Assembly: GCA_900469615.1 (NCBI GenBank)
Contig: UBYA01000008.1
Span: forward strand, 1 to 64,000
Direction: 5' to 3'
Length of the DNA: 64,000 bases
DNA from: Hyphomicrobiales bacterium
GTDB taxonomy: Bacteria > Pseudomonadota > Alphaproteobacteria > Rhizobiales > Rhizobiaceae
Shown: piece by piece, positions 8,385-19,204 of the stretch
How positions within the stretch are numbered: the stretch's first letter is position 1
Layout: the number at the start of each line of letters is the position of its first letter
Program-made: the position numbers and the translations under genes
Notes under the pieces: model-generated
What the model saw: the letters and a program-made list of their open reading frames with translations, nothing else
What the model was told of the DNA's origin: nothing
Databases searched by the model: none

Positions 8385-9674
8385 ATGAAACGACTTTTGG
8401 TGGCTCTGTCTGCTGCCGTCCTGCTCTTGAGCGCTCCTGTGGCGAGCTTGGCCGGCAGCGCCTATTTCATCATGGATGCGAAAACCGGCAAGGTGCTCGC
8501 CTCCAGCAATGCGGATGACCTCAACCATCCGGCATCGCTGACCAAGATGATGACCTTGTACCTGACCTTCGAGGCGATTCATCGCGGCAAGCTGGGCTGG
8601 AACACGCGGATACCGGTGTCGCGCAACGCCGCCGCCAAGCCGCCGACCAAGCTCGGCCTCAAGCCCGGCAGCGTCGTGACCGTTCGCGAGGCCGTCGACG
8701 GCATGATCATCAAGTCCGCCAACGATGCGGCCGCCGCCATGGCGGAAGCGCTCGGCGGCAGCGAGAGCGGCTTTGCCCGGCTGATGACGCAGAAGGCGCG
8801 CGAGATCGGCATGCGCCGCACGGTTTTCGTAAATGCTTCCGGCCTTCCGAACATGCAGCAGGTGACGACGGCACGCGACATGTCGACGCTCGCGGTTGCG
8901 CTCATCAACAATTATCCCCAGGAATACCGGCTCTTCTCGCAGGTGAGCTTCAACTATCGCGGACATCGCGTCCGCGGCCACAACAATCTGATGTATCGCT
9001 ACGAGGGTATGGACGGCATCAAGACCGGCTATACCAACGCGTCCGGTTTCAACCTGGTCAGCGCCGTGCGTCACGGCAATCGCCGCGTGATCGGTGTCGT
9101 CATGGGCGGCGCCACGGCGCGCGGCCGCGATGCGCTGATGGCATCGCTGCTGGATCGCTACATGCCGAAGGCAAGCGCGGCTTCGACATCGCGGCTCGTA
9201 GCGAGTGTCGGCGGCGGCAAGATTGCAAGGCAGGTCGAAGTGGCCTCCGCCTCCGATGACGTCGCCGTCGATGTCGATACGCAGACGACCGCGACGACGA
9301 CGATCAACAAGCGCGCCGAAGTCGTACCGATGGCCTTTGCCGCCGCTTCCAACGTCACCGTGCCGATGGATCGCCCCGCAGCCATGGATGAAATTCTCGT
9401 TGCCGGCAAATCGGCAGCGACGGGCGGCTGGCAGGTGCAGATCGCCGCAACGCCGACCGCTCAGGCCGCGAAGGATCTGCTCTCCGAAGCAAAATCCCGG
9501 ACCGGCAGCGCGCTCGCCAATGCCTCGCCCTATACCGAAGCCGTCGGCAAGGGCAGCGGCACGGTTTATCGTGCCCGCTTCGTCGGTTTTGCAAGCCGCG
9601 ACGACGCAAATTCCGCCTGCTCCGCTTTGAAGCGCAAGGATTTCGATTGCATGCTGCTGCCGAACAAGGGCTGA
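8385..9674 (+). CDS. D-alanyl-D-alanine carboxypeptidase (PBP5/6 family) with SPOR domain
   Basis: A 429-residue periplasmic serine peptidase of family S11 that trims D-Ala from peptidoglycan stem peptides. The signal peptide is residues 1-24. The active-site motifs are S51-L-T-K54, S111-A-N113 and K213-T-G215. A linker of about 100 residues leads to a SPOR domain (about 350-427), which binds denuded glycan and recruits proteins to the division septum. SPOR fusions to S11 enzymes are common in rhizobia. The start at 8385 has GGGGAC eight bases upstream; a longer frame from 8355 would hide the signal peptide. A strong terminator follows. Confidence 0.93.
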   Translation: MKRLLVALSAAVLLLSAPVASLAGSAYFIMDAKTGKVLASSNADDLNHPASLTKMMTLYLTFEAIHRGKLGWNTRIPVSRNAAAKPPTKLGLKPGSVVTVREAVDGMIIKSANDAAAAMAEALGGSESGFARLMTQKAREIGMRRTVFVNASGLPNMQQVTTARDMSTLAVALINNYPQEYRLFSQVSFNYRGHRVRGHNNLMYRYEGMDGIKTGYTNASGFNLVSAVRHGNRRVIGVVMGGATARGRDALMASLLDRYMPKASAASTSRLVASVGGGKIARQVEVASASDDVAVDVDTQTTATTTINKRAEVVPMAFAAASNVTVPMDRPAAMDEILVAGKSAATGGWQVQIAATPTAQAAKDLLSEAKSRTGSALANASPYTEAVGKGSGTVYRARFVGFASRDDANSACSALKRKDFDCMLLPNKG

Positions 9675-9690
9675 GCATAATCTGAATTGG

Positions 9691-9736
9691 AAAAAGTCGA
9701 GCCGGCGGGGTGGCCTCCGCCGGCTCGACTTTTTTT
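9691..9736 (+). terminator. intrinsic terminator after the carboxypeptidase gene
   Basis: An 18 bp perfect stem (AAAAAGTCGAGCCGGCGG paired with CCGCCGGCTCGACTTTTT) with an 8 nt loop ends in a run of seven T. The A-tract on the 5' side would allow weak function on the other strand too. Confidence 0.9.
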
Positions 9737-9781
9737 CGGGAATCGTTCATTAATGTCGGGAACATAAGAGGAACGACATCG

Positions 9782-10090
9782 ATGCTGGCAGATCTGATGA
9801 AGCAATTCGAAGCGGCCTCGGCAACCTATGCCGCCGACAACGGGCTGGAACGCGACGACGATTGGTTCGTCCTCAAACTCCAGGAGGAGATGGGGGAACT
9901 GATCCAGATCTGGAACAGGATAACGGGCCGCGGGCGCCGCAAGGGCATGAGCGAATCGGAGCTGGCGACGGCGCTCGCCGATGAGACGGCCGACGTGCTC
10001 GGCCATATCCTTCTCTTCGCGCACCGCAATGGCCTCGATCTCAACGCTGCCGTCGAGCGCAAGTGGCGCTTTCGCCCACCCCAGGACTGA
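9782..10090 (+). CDS. MazG-like nucleotide pyrophosphohydrolase domain protein
   Basis: A 102-residue all-helical protein. It has the metal-binding pattern of the MazG/dUTPase-like fold: LQEEMGELIQIWNRI (EExxE, about residues 36-50) followed by ADETADVLGHILLFA (ExxxD, about 68-82). Such small single-domain proteins hydrolyse non-canonical or phosphorylated nucleotides, but the substrate is unknown. The start at 9782 is supported by AGAGGAACG upstream. Convergent with tldD, with 12 bp between stops. Confidence 0.75.
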   Translation: MLADLMKQFEAASATYAADNGLERDDDWFVLKLQEEMGELIQIWNRITGRGRRKGMSESELATALADETADVLGHILLFAHRNGLDLNAAVERKWRFRPPQD

Positions 10091-10102
10091 GGGCAGGGGA
10101 AT

Positions 10103-11518
10103 TTAGGCCTTGGTGCCGCCGACGGTGATCTGGTCCATGCGCAGATGCGGCTGGCCGACGCCGACGGGAACCCACTGGCCACCTTTGCCACAATTGCCGA
10201 TGCCGGTATCGAGCTTCATGTCGTTGCCGATCATCGTGACGCGCTTCATGGCGTCCGGCCCGTTGCCGATCAGCATGGCGCCCTTGATCGGGGCGCCGAT
10301 CTTGCCGTTCTCGATGAGATAGGCTTCCGTGCAGCCGAAGACGAACTTGCCCGAGGTGATATCCACCTGGCCGCCGCCGAAGGAGACGGCATAGATACCC
10401 TTCTTCACCGAAGCGATGATTTCTTCCGGCGTCTTGTCGCCGCCAAGCATGTAGGTATTGGTCATGCGCGGCATCGGCGTATGGGCGTATCCCTGGCGAC
10501 GGCCGTTGCCGGTCGCCTTCATGCCCATCAGCCGCGCATTCTGCCGGTCCTGCATGTAGCCGACAAGCTTGCCGTTTTCGATCAGCACATTGTAGGCCGA
10601 AGGCGTGCCTTCGTCGTCCACGGTGATCGAGCCGCGGCGGTTTTCGATCGTACCGTCATCGACGACGGTGACGCCGGGTGCCGCGACCATCTGGCCCATC
10701 AGTCCCGCAAAAGCAGAAGTCTTCTTGCGATTGAAATCGCCTTCCAGCCCATGGCCGACGGCTTCGTGCAGCATCACGCCCGGCCAGCCGGAGCCGAGCA
10801 CGACGTCCATCGTGCCGGCCGGCGCCTCGATCGCCTCGAGATTGACGAGCGCTTGCCGCAGGGCTTCGTCGGCGCCGCGATGCCAGTTGTCCTGGGCCAC
10901 GAAATCGCCGAAGCCGATGCGCCCGCCCGTGCCGAACGAGCCGGCTTCCTGCCGGTCGCCGTCGCCCACGATCACGGAGATGTTGATGCGGGTCATGGGG
11001 CGGATGTCCCGCACGCGATGGCCGTCGGCGCGCAGGATGTCGACGACCTGCCAGCTCGCGGCGATGGATGCCGTCACCTGCCGGACCTTGTCGTCCTTGT
11101 CGCGCAGGTAGCTGTCGATCTGCTGCAGGAGCTTCGCCTTCTCCTCGAAGCTCGGCGTGCCGATCGGGTTTTCGTCGCCGTAGAGCAGCTTGTTGGTGCG
11201 CTGGGGCGCGGCGGCGTAGGAGCCGGCATAACCCGAGGTGACCGCGCGCACCGCATCGGCCGCGCGCTTCAGCGCGGCCTCGGAAAGATCGCCGGCATGG
11301 GCATAGCCGACCGCATCGCCGGCGACCGCGCGAAGGCCGAAGCCTTGCTCGGTATTGAAGCTGCCACCCTTCATCCGGCCATTGTCGAATGTCAGCGATT
11401 CCGCCTGGACGTGCTCGACGAAGAGCTCGCCGTCGTCGGCGCCCGACAGCGCATCGGCGACGATGCCGCGCAGCTTGGCTTCATCGGCGTCGAAAAGGGT
11501 AAGGAGATCGGTGTTCAT
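10103..11518 (-). CDS. tldD: metalloprotease TldD
   Basis: A 471-residue subunit of the TldD/TldE (PmbA) heterodimeric metalloprotease, which degrades unfolded peptides and matures microcin-type and CcdA substrates. The zinc motif is HEAVGHGLEGD, about residue 253. The N-terminal domain has the expected GVGYA-like segment DAVGYAHAGDLSEAALKRAA. The partner gene pmbA is not in this window. The gene starts at ATG 11518, and an IalB-like gene lies upstream on the same strand with a 63 bp gap. Confidence 0.93.
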   Translation of the reverse strand: MNTDLLTLFDADEAKLRGIVADALSGADDGELFVEHVQAESLTFDNGRMKGGSFNTEQGFGLRAVAGDAVGYAHAGDLSEAALKRAADAVRAVTSGYAGSYAAAPQRTNKLLYGDENPIGTPSFEEKAKLLQQIDSYLRDKDDKVRQVTASIAASWQVVDILRADGHRVRDIRPMTRINISVIVGDGDRQEAGSFGTGGRIGFGDFVAQDNWHRGADEALRQALVNLEAIEAPAGTMDVVLGSGWPGVMLHEAVGHGLEGDFNRKKTSAFAGLMGQMVAAPGVTVVDDGTIENRRGSITVDDEGTPSAYNVLIENGKLVGYMQDRQNARLMGMKATGNGRRQGYAHTPMPRMTNTYMLGGDKTPEEIIASVKKGIYAVSFGGGQVDITSGKFVFGCTEAYLIENGKIGAPIKGAMLIGNGPDAMKRVTMIGNDMKLDTGIGNCGKGGQWVPVGVGQPHLRMDQITVGGTKA

Positions 11519-11581
11519 GGGTCTGTTGCTCCGTTCAGAGCCGATGTAGGCCTCGCACGGCGCAAGAGCAAGCCCATCCCG

Positions 11582-12205
11582 TCAGGGAAGGGCGTCGTAG
11601 CCTTCCGCGAAGCCCTTCAGATCCACAGGAATGCCGATGCCTTCCTCCGGCGACTGGAAGACGATGAAGGTCGCCGTGGCGCCGCTGCGCAGCGTCTTCA
11701 GCAATTCGTCCTCGAGCACGACTTCGGCGTAGCAGCCATCGGAGAAGCAGCGCACGAAATAGGCGCGGCCGATATCCTTGCCGTCGATATTGAGGCCGAG
11801 GCCGTTCGGCAGCAGCACGCCGAGCGGCGCCAGCACGCGCAGAATCTTCGACTTGCGGTCGGCGGTCTTCAGTACGACGACGGAAAGGCCGATTTCCGGC
11901 CGGTCTTCGGCGATCACGTTCTGCATCAGCGCGCATTGCTCGGTCGAAGCGCCGGCCGGCTTGTCGCAGACGACGGACCACGCGCCGTGGCTGGAGCGCA
12001 CCGTACCCGGCGGCTGCGGAACCTGGCTGGTCGGAACCTGCTGCGTATGCGGCTGCGGCTGGCCCTGCTGCTGGGGCTGCAACTGCTGGGTCTGCTGCGC
12101 CGGCGGCTGAGTCTGTTGTGCCTGCTGCGCCCATGCGGGCGCCGCGACTGCGGCAGCGACGCTGCCGGTAACAAGCAAAAGCCGGGCGAGGGAACGAAAA
12201 CCCAT
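11582..12205 (-). CDS. invasion associated locus B (IalB) family protein
   Basis: A 207-residue secreted protein with signal peptide 1-26 (cleavage after APAWA), then a low-complexity Gln/Pro-rich linker of about 40 residues, then an IalB domain. The IalB domain shows HGAWSVVCDKP, CALMQNV, GVLLPNGLGLNIDG and VRCFSDGCYAEV, the characteristic cysteine-paired pattern. IalB was described in Bartonella as linked to erythrocyte invasion, but the domain is widespread in free-living rhizobia and its role there is unknown. ATG 12205 is preceded by AGAGG at a good distance. A longer frame to 12286 lacks such support. Confidence 0.85.
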   Translation of the reverse strand: MGFRSLARLLLVTGSVAAAVAAPAWAQQAQQTQPPAQQTQQLQPQQQGQPQPHTQQVPTSQVPQPPGTVRSSHGAWSVVCDKPAGASTEQCALMQNVIAEDRPEIGLSVVVLKTADRKSKILRVLAPLGVLLPNGLGLNIDGKDIGRAYFVRCFSDGCYAEVVLEDELLKTLRSGATATFIVFQSPEEGIGIPVDLKGFAEGYDALP

Positions 12206-12546
12206 GGAAACCTCTAGATTCGAATCAGTGCCGCTATTGTTGAAGCCCAGGCCGGCAAATGAAAAGCCCCGCGTGCTCAATTCCAACCGACTACGGCGGA
12301 AATACGACGTCTACTCCATTTTGTCCCGGCGGCGCCATGGACCATCATGCAATTTTTCGTATGATGATGAAATGCTTGCCATGTCCGGGACAAGCATGGG
12401 GGGGATATTCGCGCAAAAATGCCGCACTAACAAATGTCTTGAGTTGTTGCGGAGTACCCCAAACTGTGGTTTGAAGCGCAATGGATTGTAGGGATACTGC
12501 GTTTGAGGAAGATCTGGGATCAAACGCTGGAGGGAGAGACATCGTG
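12206..12546. other. intergenic region between ialB-like gene and coxB
   Basis: A 341 bp divergent spacer that should hold the promoters of the ialB-like gene and of the cox operon. It includes a double GANTC palindrome (GATTCGAATC at 12217-12226) and a short inverted repeat, CAAAC-TGTG-GTTTG, at 12460-12473, about 75 bp upstream of coxB. No gene seen. Confidence 0.5.
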
Positions 12547-15143
<2,597 letters not shown>

Positions 15144-15151
15144 CCTGTTTC

Positions 15152-15176
15152 CGGACGCCGTGATAAATGGCGTCCG
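15152..15176. other. hairpin between coxA and ctaB
   Basis: CGGACGCC and GGCGTCCG form an 8 bp stem with a 9 nt loop in the 58 bp gap between coxA and ctaB. No T-tract follows. It may tune the relative level of structural and assembly genes, or it may be an RNA processing site. Confidence 0.4.
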
Positions 15177-15201
15177 TCTCAACTGATAATTGGAAGAGAG
15201 A

Positions 15202-16161
15202 ATGACGGTCATCGACAATCACGAAGCGCTCGCAAAGCAAGGCGAAACCGGCCTGTCGGAAGCGGGTGCGCGCGATTATTTCGAGCTGCTGAAGCCGCGT
15301 GTCATGTCGCTGGTCGTCTTCACCGCCTTCACCGGTCTGGTGCTGGCCCCCGGCCACATCAATCCGGTTCTCGGCTTCATCGCCATCCTCTGCATTGCCG
15401 TGGGTGCCGGTGCGTCCGGCGCTCTGAACATGTGGTATGACGCCGATATCGATGCGGTGATGAGCCGCACCGCGCGCCGGCCGATCCCGTCGGGCCGCAT
15501 CAATCCGTCGGAAGCGCTGGCCTTCGGCCTGGTGCTGTCGGGCTTTTCGGTGACGATCCTCGGGCTGGCGGTCAACTGGCTTTCCGCCGGCATTCTCGCC
15601 TTCACCATTTTCTTTTACGCCGTCATCTACACGATGTGGCTGAAGCGTTCGACGCCGCAGAACATCGTGATCGGCGGCGCCGCGGGCGCTTTTCCGCCGA
15701 TGATCGGCTGGGCTTGCGTAACCGGCAGCGTGACGATCGAGAGCATCGTGCTCTTTCTCATCATCTTCCTGTGGACCCCGGCGCATTTCTGGGCGCTGGC
15801 GCTGTTCAAGATGGGGGACTACGAGGCGGTCGATGTGCCGATGCTGCCGAATGTGGCCGGCATCCCGACGACCAAGAATCAGATCGTCGTCTATGCCGTG
15901 CTGACGGCCATCATCGGTGTCGTGCCGGCCATCATGGGCTTTGCCAGCTTTGGCTATGGCGTCGTCGCCGCCGTGCTCGGCGCGATCTTCGTGCACTGTT
16001 CCATCGCCGTCTGGCGCATGGCCGATGGCGATATCAAGATGGTGCCGGCAAAGAAGCTCTTCGGCTTTTCCATCTTCTACCTCTTTGCGATCTTTTCCGC
16101 GCTGCTGATCGATCGCCTCGTCGCCGTGCTGATGTCGGGCGGCGCCGGAGGCTGGCTATGA
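15202..16161 (+). CDS. ctaB: protoheme IX farnesyltransferase (heme O synthase)
   Basis: An integral membrane UbiA-family prenyltransferase that attaches farnesyl to heme b to make heme O, the precursor of heme A for CoxA. The 319-residue product shows [15 protein letters not shown], the prenyl-diphosphate site NMWYDADID (NxxxDxxxD) with [12 protein letters not shown], and a second acidic site [14 protein letters not shown] 15202 is preceded by GGAAGAGAG; TTG 15190 is a less likely start. Its stop overlaps the start of the next small gene (ATGA), implying translational coupling. Confidence 0.95.
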   Translation: MTVIDNHEALAKQGETGLSEAGARDYFELLKPRVMSLVVFTAFTGLVLAPGHINPVLGFIAILCIAVGAGASGALNMWYDADIDAVMSRTARRPIPSGRINPSEALAFGLVLSGFSVTILGLAVNWLSAGILAFTIFFYAVIYTMWLKRSTPQNIVIGGAAGAFPPMIGWACVTGSVTIESIVLFLIIFLWTPAHFWALALFKMGDYEAVDVPMLPNVAGIPTTKNQIVVYAVLTAIIGVVPAIMGFASFGYGVVAAVLGAIFVHCSIAVWRMADGDIKMVPAKKLFGFSIFYLFAIFSALLIDRLVAVLMSGGAGGWL

Positions 16162-16298
16162 TCGAGCTTGTCAAGCTGACGGATGCGCAGAAGAAATCGC
16201 GGCGAGGGCGCAACATAGCGCTCGGCTTGGTGCTTGCCGGTCTGGTGATCCTGTTCTACGCGATCACCATCATCAAGGTCGGCTCAGGACACGTTTGA
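16158..16298 (+). CDS. small CoxF-like membrane protein of the cox operon
   Basis: A 46-residue protein, [20 protein letters not shown] followed by one membrane helix (about residues 20-40) and a short polar end. Start ATG 16158 overlaps the ctaB stop in ATGA, and ctaG follows after 9 bp. A one-helix protein at exactly this position is typical of rhizobial aa3 oxidase clusters, where it is called CoxF or hypothetical. A role in oxidase assembly is inferred from position only. Confidence 0.75.
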   Translation: MIELVKLTDAQKKSRRGRNIALGLVLAGLVILFYAITIIKVGSGHV

Positions 16299-16307
16299 GG
16301 AGGCGTG

Positions 16308-16916
16308 ATGGGGGAGGTAACGAAAAGCACGAAAAGCGGCAGCCGTAACAACGGGCTGGTCGTTGCCATGTGCCTGAGCTTCGTCATCGGCATGAGCGCC
16401 ATGTGCGCCGCTGCCGTGCCGCTTTATCGGCTCTTCTGCCAGGTCACGGGCTTCAACGGTACGACGCAGCGTGTCGATCAGGTATCCAATGTCATCCTCG
16501 ACAAGTCGATCCAGGTTTCCTTCGACGCCAATGTCGCGCCCGGCCTGCCATGGGATTTCCAGCCGCTGCAGAAAACGGTGAGCCCGAAGATCGGCGAGAC
16601 TGTCGAGGTCAAGTTCATGATCGAGAACAAGTCGGATAAGATGGAGCGCGGCCAGGCGATGTTTAACGTCACGCCGCTCGAAGCGGGGGTCTATTTCAAC
16701 AAGGTACAGTGCTTCTGCTTCAATGAAACGGATCTCGCGCCACGGGAAAAGCGCGAGATGTCGGTGGTCTTCTACGTCGATCCTGAGATCACAAAGGCAG
16801 TGGAAACCAAAACGATCAACGCGCTGACACTGTCCTACACATACTACCCGCGGGAAGGCGCAAAGCCCGTGGCATCCAATGACGGCACTGTGACGCCGGC
16901 GGAAAAGAAGCTTTGA
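16308..16916 (+). CDS. ctaG: cytochrome c oxidase assembly protein CtaG/Cox11
   Basis: Delivers copper to the CuB site of CoxA. The 202-residue protein has an N-terminal membrane helix (about 17-40) with the conserved [17 protein letters not shown] and a periplasmic immunoglobulin-like domain. The copper-binding pair is C135 and C137 in KVQCFCFNE, and C44 is the other conserved cysteine. ALTLSYTYY near the end is also family-typical. GAGGAGGC precedes both GTG 16305 and ATG 16308; ATG is preferred. It lies between the small CoxF-like gene and coxC. Confidence 0.94.
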   Translation: MGEVTKSTKSGSRNNGLVVAMCLSFVIGMSAMCAAAVPLYRLFCQVTGFNGTTQRVDQVSNVILDKSIQVSFDANVAPGLPWDFQPLQKTVSPKIGETVEVKFMIENKSDKMERGQAMFNVTPLEAGVYFNKVQCFCFNETDLAPREKREMSVVFYVDPEITKAVETKTINALTLSYTYYPREGAKPVASNDGTVTPAEKKL

Positions 16917-16979
16917 TGGAGAGTGCTTTTCGGTTTGACCGGAAGCAATATGGGAAAAAGTTATTCGGGGATTGCTGAT

Positions 16980-17858
16980 ATGGCCGAAGTGCATCAGAGA
17001 AAACACGATTATCACATTATCGATCCCAGCCCCTGGCCGATTACCGCGGCCTTTGGGGCTTTCGTGATCACCTTCGGCGGTGTCTGCTTCATGCGCTACC
17101 TGAACGGCGGCGCGCTGCATCTTTTGGGGATCAATTTCGCACAGCCCTGGCTGTTCTTCATCGGCCTCGCCGTAATCCTCTACGTCATGTATGGCTGGTG
17201 GGCCGACACGATCAAGGAAGCGCATGAGGGCGCGCATACCCGCGTCGTCTCGCTGCATCTGCGCTACGGCATGATCATGTTCATCGCCTCGGAGGTGATG
17301 TTCTTCGTCGCTTGGTTCTGGGCCTATTTCGACGTCAGCCTGTTTCCGAACGAGGCGATCCAGGCATCGCGCACCGCCTTCCTCGGCGGTCAATTCCCGC
17401 CGAAGGGCGTCGAGGTGCTCGACCCCTGGCACCTGCCGATCTACAACACCATCATCCTGCTGTTGTCGGGCACCACAGTCACCTGGGCGCACCATGCGTT
17501 GCTGCATGGCGACCGCAAGGGCCTGATTCAGGGGCTGACGCTGACGGTCCTGCTCGGCGCATTGTTCTCCTGCGTGCAGGCTTATGAATATGCGCATGCG
17601 CCGTTCGAGTTCAAGAATTCGATCTACGGGGCGACCTTCTTCATGGCGACCGGCTTCCATGGCTTCCATGTTCTGATCGGCACCATCTTCCTGCTGGTCT
17701 GCCTGGTTCGTGCCATCCGGGGCGATTTCACGCCGAAACAGCATTTCGGCTTCGAGGCCGCCGCCTGGTACTGGCACTTCGTCGACGTCGTCTGGCTGTT
17801 CCTGTTCTTCTGCATCTACATCTGGGGCAGCTGGGGTGCTCCGGTCGCGGCCGGCTGA
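16980..17858 (+). CDS. coxC: cytochrome c oxidase subunit III
   Basis: The seven-helix subunit III of the aa3 oxidase, 292 residues. The sequence beginning MAEVHQRKHDYHIIDPSPWP matches the usual N-terminus, which fixes the start at 16980; an in-frame GTG at 16923 would add 19 residues. Family marks include FIASEVMFFVAWFWAYF with the carboxylate in the membrane, LLLSGTTVTWAHHAL, GFHGFHVLIGTIFL and WYWHFVDVVWLFLF at the end. A terminator-like hairpin follows, so the first cox transcript probably ends here. Confidence 0.96.
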   Translation: MAEVHQRKHDYHIIDPSPWPITAAFGAFVITFGGVCFMRYLNGGALHLLGINFAQPWLFFIGLAVILYVMYGWWADTIKEAHEGAHTRVVSLHLRYGMIMFIASEVMFFVAWFWAYFDVSLFPNEAIQASRTAFLGGQFPPKGVEVLDPWHLPIYNTIILLLSGTTVTWAHHALLHGDRKGLIQGLTLTVLLGALFSCVQAYEYAHAPFEFKNSIYGATFFMATGFHGFHVLIGTIFLLVCLVRAIRGDFTPKQHFGFEAAAWYWHFVDVVWLFLFFCIYIWGSWGAPVAAG

Positions 17859-17880
17859 CCGGTCTCGATCTTTCGATAAC

Positions 17881-17915
17881 GGAAGGCGGGCGCCCGGCGT
17901 CCGCCTTCTGCTTTT
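17881..17915 (+). terminator. terminator after coxC
   Basis: GAAGGCGG at 17882 pairs with CCGCCTTC at 17901-17908, and TGCTTTT follows. It sits 23 bp after the coxC stop. Confidence 0.7.
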
Positions 17916-17920
17916 GGGTG

Positions 17921-17980
17921 CCTGGAGAAATTCGGAAAAGCGCGTCGCGGTTTTCCGTTCGGAATTGCGTAAAAGCAAAG
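17921..17980. repeat. dispersed rhizobial REP-like palindrome, copy 1
   Basis: GGAAAAGCGCGTCGCGGTTTTCC with flanking ATTCGG and CGGAATTGCGTAAAAGCAAA is the layout of a short palindromic repeat that is very common between genes in Rhizobiaceae, by my recollection of such genomes. A related copy is at about 20001-20052. Here it lies directly between the coxC terminator and the end of the inserted kinase gene. Confidence 0.55.
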
Positions 17981-17983
17981 GCG

Positions 17984-18634
17984 TCAGCCTGTCGATGCAA
18001 GCCTCTCGAATGCGGTCGGATGAACCATGGGGCGAGAGAGCAGCTGCCGGATTTCCTCGGCACAGGCCTCGGGGCTGTTCGTCGAGGTGTCGACCTCCAG
18101 GTCGTAGATGCCGGGCCGGTGCACATGCTCCTGCCAGGCGACGACCGGCGCGGGAATGGGTGCGCCGGCCGCAATCGCCACATAATCGCGCCGTCTTTCC
18201 GGCCCTTCCGCCAGCCGGCGCCGCATCACGACATCGAGCGGGCAGCGCACGCCGACGAGCAGGGCCGGCAACCCCGTCAGCAGCCGGGCGCAATCGGCGA
18301 GAATGCCGAGCGGCCGGGAATAGGCGTCGTGATGCCCGAATTCCGCGACGACATTCAGCCCCCTGCGGCTGTGTTCGGCAATCGAGGCATAGAGTGCGGC
18401 ATAAAGGCGCGGAACCAGCGGTTCGATGTCGGGCCGCTCTCCGCCGGGCCTGAGGCCGATGCCCGGCCGATAGCGCGCGGGCATGATGTGTCGCACATGG
18501 GCGTCGACACCGAGATTGAGCCATACGCCGTCGAAATCAGCCTGAATCACCTCGACGATGCTGCTCTTTCCGGATCGCGGCGCGCCGTTCAGGATGATGA
18601 TGTAGCCGGGTGGCGTTCCGTCGCTGCATGTCAT
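17984..18634 (-). CDS. chloramphenicol phosphotransferase-like (CPT family) protein
   Basis: A 216-residue P-loop kinase. It opens with GYIIILNGAPRSGKSSIVEVIQ, close to the CPT family pattern IILNGGSSAGKS. LNLGVDAHV keeps the aspartate that acts as general base in the Streptomyces enzyme. The C-terminal region GVRCPLDVVMRRR and PGIYDLEVDTS also matches. The family includes chloramphenicol 3-O-phosphotransferase and many proteins of unknown substrate, so drug resistance is not shown. The start ATG 18634 is chosen because it precedes the P-loop by about ten residues. The gene runs against the flanking cox and DUF983 genes, which suggests a later insertion. Confidence 0.75.
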   Translation of the reverse strand: MTCSDGTPPGYIIILNGAPRSGKSSIVEVIQADFDGVWLNLGVDAHVRHIMPARYRPGIGLRPGGERPDIEPLVPRLYAALYASIAEHSRRGLNVVAEFGHHDAYSRPLGILADCARLLTGLPALLVGVRCPLDVVMRRRLAEGPERRRDYVAIAAGAPIPAPVVAWQEHVHRPGIYDLEVDTSTNSPEACAEEIRQLLSRPMVHPTAFERLASTG

Positions 18635-18784
18635 GAGTTCGGTCCTTTTCGCATGCTTTCCGGGCTTATGGCGAGGGCATCCGGTCTTTTTCGATTGGAC
18701 GGATGTGCACATCGCGGCTACTGATAATAACCGGGGCAGGATCTGTACATCCGCCCGCAATGGCAGGCTGATCGAGACAGAACG

Positions 18785-19204
18785 TTGAACGCAGAACAAG
18801 ACAAGACGCCGGATGGCGAAGCCCACACTGACAGCGCTCACTTCGCGCCCGTCGATCCGTTCAAGGTCGGCATTCAGGGATGTTGTCCGCGTTGCGGCCA
18901 AGGCAAGCTCTTCAGCGGATTATTGTCGCTGAAGCCGCGCTGCGCCGCCTGCGGCCTCGACTACGCCTTTGCCGATGCCGGCGACGGCCCGGCCGTCTTC
19001 GTCATCCTGATCGTCGGCTTCATCATCATCGGCTCGGTCCTGTGGATGCAGATCAACTATGCGCCGCCGATCTGGGTGTATATCGTGCTGTTCGCGCCGC
19101 TGACCATCATCCTCTCGCTTCTGTCCCTGCGATGGTGCAAAGGCATCCTGATCGCCCTGCAATATCGCAACAATGCCAGCGAAGGGCGAGTGAGCCGTGA
19201 CTGA
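18785..19204 (+). CDS. DUF983 zinc-ribbon membrane protein
   Basis: A 139-residue protein with a zinc-ribbon (GCCPRCGQGKLF and RCAACGLDY, near residues 32-58) followed by two membrane helices (about 68-90 and 94-116). DUF983 genes regularly sit beside cytochrome oxidase assembly genes in alphaproteobacteria, which suggests a role in oxidase biogenesis; this is inferred from context. The apparent start is TTG at 18785 with GAGACAG upstream, and I see no better in-frame ATG. The stop overlaps the GTG start of the SURF1 gene, so the two are coupled. Confidence 0.85.
   Translation: MNAEQDKTPDGEAHTDSAHFAPVDPFKVGIQGCCPRCGQGKLFSGLLSLKPRCAACGLDYAFADAGDGPAVFVILIVGFIIIGSVLWMQINYAPPIWVYIVLFAPLTIILSLLSLRWCKGILIALQYRNNASEGRVSRD

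Noticed and set aside
10145..12217. A 690-codon open frame on the plus strand opposite tldD and the ialB-like gene
   Set aside because: It is antisense to genes with clear family motifs; its translation has no domain pattern and is typical of the mirror frame of GC-rich coding sequence.
16284..18524. A 746-codon open frame on the minus strand across ctaG and coxC
   Set aside because: It lies opposite two well-supported membrane protein genes and shows no family resemblance.
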